64,000 bases of DNA, from NCBI RefSeq assembly GCF_004522175.1, contig NZ_SDEB01000006.1:1-64000 (forward strand), in the 5' to 3' direction. Below are positions 59,102 to 64,000 of the stretch, piece by piece. The DNA comes from Paracoccus ravus. Lineage in GTDB: Bacteria > Pseudomonadota > Alphaproteobacteria > Rhodobacterales > Rhodobacteraceae. Position 1 is the stretch's first letter. Every line of letters starts with the position of its first letter. The notes under the pieces are model-generated. The model was not told where the DNA came from. It did not search any database and saw only the letters and a list, made by a program, of their open reading frames with translations. Position numbers and translations under genes: made by a program.

Positions 59102-61249
59102 ATGAGCAGAGAGGCACCCGACATCACCAGTCTGAGGCAGGACCAGAACCGCATCAACAAGGCGCTGAGATCGGGCGATCTCGAGATCGCCCTTGCGCTA
59201 TGCGAGGCCGCGCTGAAGGCCGATCCGCACAATGACCGGCTGTTGCAAAAAAAGGGCCGGATCCTGAAGCGCGCGGCGCGCAGGGCGCAGGCATCGCTGG
59301 CGCGGGCGCTGCCGGTGCAGGCCCCGTCCAAGAGCCGGATCAAGGCGGCCTCGGGTGCCTTTGCTGCGGGCGAACTGGCGCGGGCGGATGAGATCTACCA
59401 GAGCATTCCCATAGACGACGCGGCCTATGGGGCGGCGCAGGTCGGGCTTGCCGAGATCGCCGAAATCCGCGGTGATCTGGTCGCGGCCACCCGGATCCTG
59501 GCTGCACTGATCCCCGATGCAGACGCCTGCGATATGCCACCGGCCGAGCCGGCGGTTCTGATCAAATATTGGGGCCTGCTCTTGCGGACCGGAGAGGTCG
59601 AGCGGGTGCAGGGCATGATGGCTTGCGCCGATCCGTCGATGGGCAAATGGCCCTTGCTGAAATTCCTCCAGATCGCCGAGAAGGCGGGTGCGACCGAGGC
59701 CGCTCTGCGGGCGCTTCGCCTGCTTCTGGCCAGCGAACGGATCAGCCGGAATGCGGCCATGCATCTTGTCATGATGGCCCAGACGATAGGTGACGGCGAT
59801 CTGGCGGCGCGATTGCGGATCTGGCTTGGCGATCAGCTCTCGCAAAAGGACCGAACCGTCTTTCTTCTCGACAGTCTCAAGGCGGTTTTCGGCCCGGAAG
59901 CCGCCCTTGCGGAAGCAAGGCACATGCGGGTCGCAGGTCACGAGCCGCAAGACGCGGCCGCAATCGCCGGGCTTCTTCTGGAAACGGGGCGGCGCGCTGT
60001 TGCGGGTCGCTATCTCCGCTTGTGCCGCAGGAAATGGCCCGAATCCCGCACCTTCTTGCGTCTGCTGATCGGCTATCACCTGTGCTGCGGCCAGCCTCGG
60101 GCCGCGCTCGATCTCGTGGAAGGCACCGCGGGGCGCGAGGTTTCCCCGCTCGAGAACCTGCGGCTGCGGTTTCGCATCCTCTGCGAGAGCGGGGATCTGG
60201 AAAACGCCCGGAACCTGCTTGCGCAGGCCGGAGACCGGGCGCCGCTGATCACCTCATTCCAGCGCAGGATGAACATGGACCTTGCGCTGGGACAGACGGA
60301 TTCCGCCGAGGCGCTGAGTGCCGAAATCGCGGCCAAAGCAAGGCGCGGCCGGCTCGACCTGGCGCATTTCGCGCTGACGCATATGGGCGCGATGCTGAAT
60401 GACACTCTGCTCTTCGAGCAGGCCGGGGGGCACGGCGCGGCGCGCGATCTGCCGCAGGAAGCACTGGAGGAATATTCGCCTCATTTCTTTGCCCCGGCAA
60501 AGCAATTGCTGGACCGATGGCTTGCCCTGCCGAAGACGGCCACAGCGCCCGTCTTGGACAGCGACATTCCCCGGCTGATCCATCAATATTGGGACAAGCG
60601 GCCGATCATGCCCCAGATAGAGCATGTGATGGGCAGTTGGCGGGGGCGTGCGGGCTATGATTATCGCGCGCATAGCCGAAGCTCGGCCGAAAAATACCTG
60701 GCCGCAGCTTTCGACGAGACCCATCTCCGCGCCTTTCGGATGGCGAATAATATTGCCGAGGAATGCGATTTCTTCAGGTTATGCCTGCTTTTCGCCGAAG
60801 GGGGCATCTATGCCGATGCAGACGACATGCTGGTCGGGGACCCCGACCGCCTGCGCGAATTGGGGGCAGGCGCGATTCTTTTCCGCGAGCCCTATGGCGC
60901 GATCGCGAATAACCTCATGATCTCGTCGCCGGGGCATGAATTGTTCGGCATCGCTGTCGAAATGGCGCGCGCCGCGTTGCTCGGGCGGGAAAGCGACAGC
61001 ACTTGGCTCAAGACCGGTCCCGGCCTGATCAGCCGGGCAGCCGCATGTTATCTTGCGACATGCCGCAGACGCGGCCAAGTTCCCAATCTGACGATCCATC
61101 CCTTGCATCTTGGCCAGCGGCAGGTCCAATCGCATATGCGGCTGCCCTACAAGACCGCGCCGGGCTATTGGAACGCCGCAAAGGGAAAGCTGCCCGACGC
61201 GCTGAAGCACGCGCTGAAAGAGGCGCTCGCGGGTCAGGCGATGCCGTGA
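59102..61249 (+). CDS. TPR protein with C-terminal GT32-type glycosyltransferase
   Basis: A 715-residue two-part protein. Residues 1-470 are helical TPR-like repeats (ALRSGDLEIALALCEAALKADPHNDRLL opens them). Residues 480-715 are a glycosyltransferase-sugar domain: IPRLIHQYWDKRPIMP at its start, AEECDFFRLCLLFAEGGIYADADDML carrying the DxD metal-nucleotide motif, and WLKTGPGLISRAA. The pattern fits OCH1/GT32 enzymes. Location next to flagellar and Hint genes hints at protein or surface-polymer glycosylation; the acceptor is unknown. Confidence 0.85.
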   Translation: MSREAPDITSLRQDQNRINKALRSGDLEIALALCEAALKADPHNDRLLQKKGRILKRAARRAQASLARALPVQAPSKSRIKAASGAFAAGELARADEIYQSIPIDDAAYGAAQVGLAEIAEIRGDLVAATRILAALIPDADACDMPPAEPAVLIKYWGLLLRTGEVERVQGMMACADPSMGKWPLLKFLQIAEKAGATEAALRALRLLLASERISRNAAMHLVMMAQTIGDGDLAARLRIWLGDQLSQKDRTVFLLDSLKAVFGPEAALAEARHMRVAGHEPQDAAAIAGLLLETGRRAVAGRYLRLCRRKWPESRTFLRLLIGYHLCCGQPRAALDLVEGTAGREVSPLENLRLRFRILCESGDLENARNLLAQAGDRAPLITSFQRRMNMDLALGQTDSAEALSAEIAAKARRGRLDLAHFALTHMGAMLNDTLLFEQAGGHGAARDLPQEALEEYSPHFFAPAKQLLDRWLALPKTATAPVLDSDIPRLIHQYWDKRPIMPQIEHVMGSWRGRAGYDYRAHSRSSAEKYLAAAFDETHLRAFRMANNIAEECDFFRLCLLFAEGGIYADADDMLVGDPDRLRELGAGAILFREPYGAIANNLMISSPGHELFGIAVEMARAALLGRESDSTWLKTGPGLISRAAACYLATCRRRGQVPNLTIHPLHLGQRQVQSHMRLPYKTAPGYWNAAKGKLPDALKHALKEALAGQAMP

Positions 61250-61316
61250 AGCCAGCCGCCGGGGCATCCCGGGGGGCCGGGAGAGCGGACCGGATCGTAA
61301 CAGAGGCTTGCCTGCG

Positions 61317-61340
61317 AAAAAGGCCCCGATCACGGGGCCC
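61317..61340 (-). terminator. Intrinsic terminator of carB
   Basis: On the minus strand GGCCCCG-TGAT-CGGGGCC is followed by five T (61317-61321 side), 26 bases after the carB stop codon. Confidence 0.85.
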
Positions 61341-61365
61341 TTGACGATTGTGCAATCTGGCGCGG

Positions 61366-64000
<2,635 letters not shown>

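Overview
The window is GC-rich alphaproteobacterial chromosome, most likely Paracoccus or a close Rhodobacteraceae relative. The indicators are a complete Rhodobacter-type gene transfer agent (GTA) cluster next to cysE, the nifR3/dusB-ntrBC-ntrYX-trkAH-hfq-hflX gene order, NtrC and NtrX without the GAFTGA motif, a fliC-flaF-flbT locus, and small Asp-rich and HemP proteins. The species call is inference from gene content. No rRNA, tRNA or CRISPR array was seen.

Region 1 (1-15.96 kb): the 3' scar of an IS5-family element (2-123) precedes cysE. The GTA structural cluster then reads leftward from about 15.70 kb to 1.09 kb: g1, terminase g2, portal g3, g3.5, protease g4, capsid g5, connectors g6-g8, tail g9, chaperones g10/g10.1, tape measure g11, tail-tip proteins g12-g15 and a DUF2793 protein. 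No gene in the set is visibly broken. A sigma70-like promoter (15811-15839) is followed at once by a terminator-like hairpin (15751-15786) before g1. A second terminator-like hairpin lies in a structured 196-base gap between terminase and portal.

Region 2 (16-24.3 kb): mltG and fabF read left. Divergently, telA, a DUF2927 lipoprotein, an SPFH-GYF protein, a zinc-ribbon membrane protein and a PfkB-family sugar kinase read right. The first four look like a poorly described envelope or stress module.

Region 3 (24.36-27.03 kb): a pile of dead insertion sequences (two IS5-family elements, one IS630 element, and the 50-bp inverted ends of an outer element). It lies inside what appears to have been a shared bidirectional terminator between the sugar kinase gene and hflX.

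Region 4 (27-39.2 kb, all leftward): dusB-ntrB-ntrC-ntrY-ntrX-trkA-trkH-hfq-hflX, covering nitrogen signalling, K+ uptake and RNA/ribosome functions.

Region 5 (39.4-54.4 kb): sdaA; a lipoprotein; the exopolysaccharide-type pair yjbH-yjbF; an Asp10-tailed small protein; a zinc uptake regulon (znuA divergent from zur-znuC-znuB, with two Zur-type palindromes in the shared promoter); hemP; rluB with a long 11-residue-repeat tail; tadA; and a full-length pyruvate carboxylase gene.

Region 6 (54.4-64 kb): a 0.7-kb gene-free stretch, fliC-flaF-flbT-DUF1217, a Hint-domain protein, a TPR/GT32-type glycosyltransferase, and carB running off the right edge.
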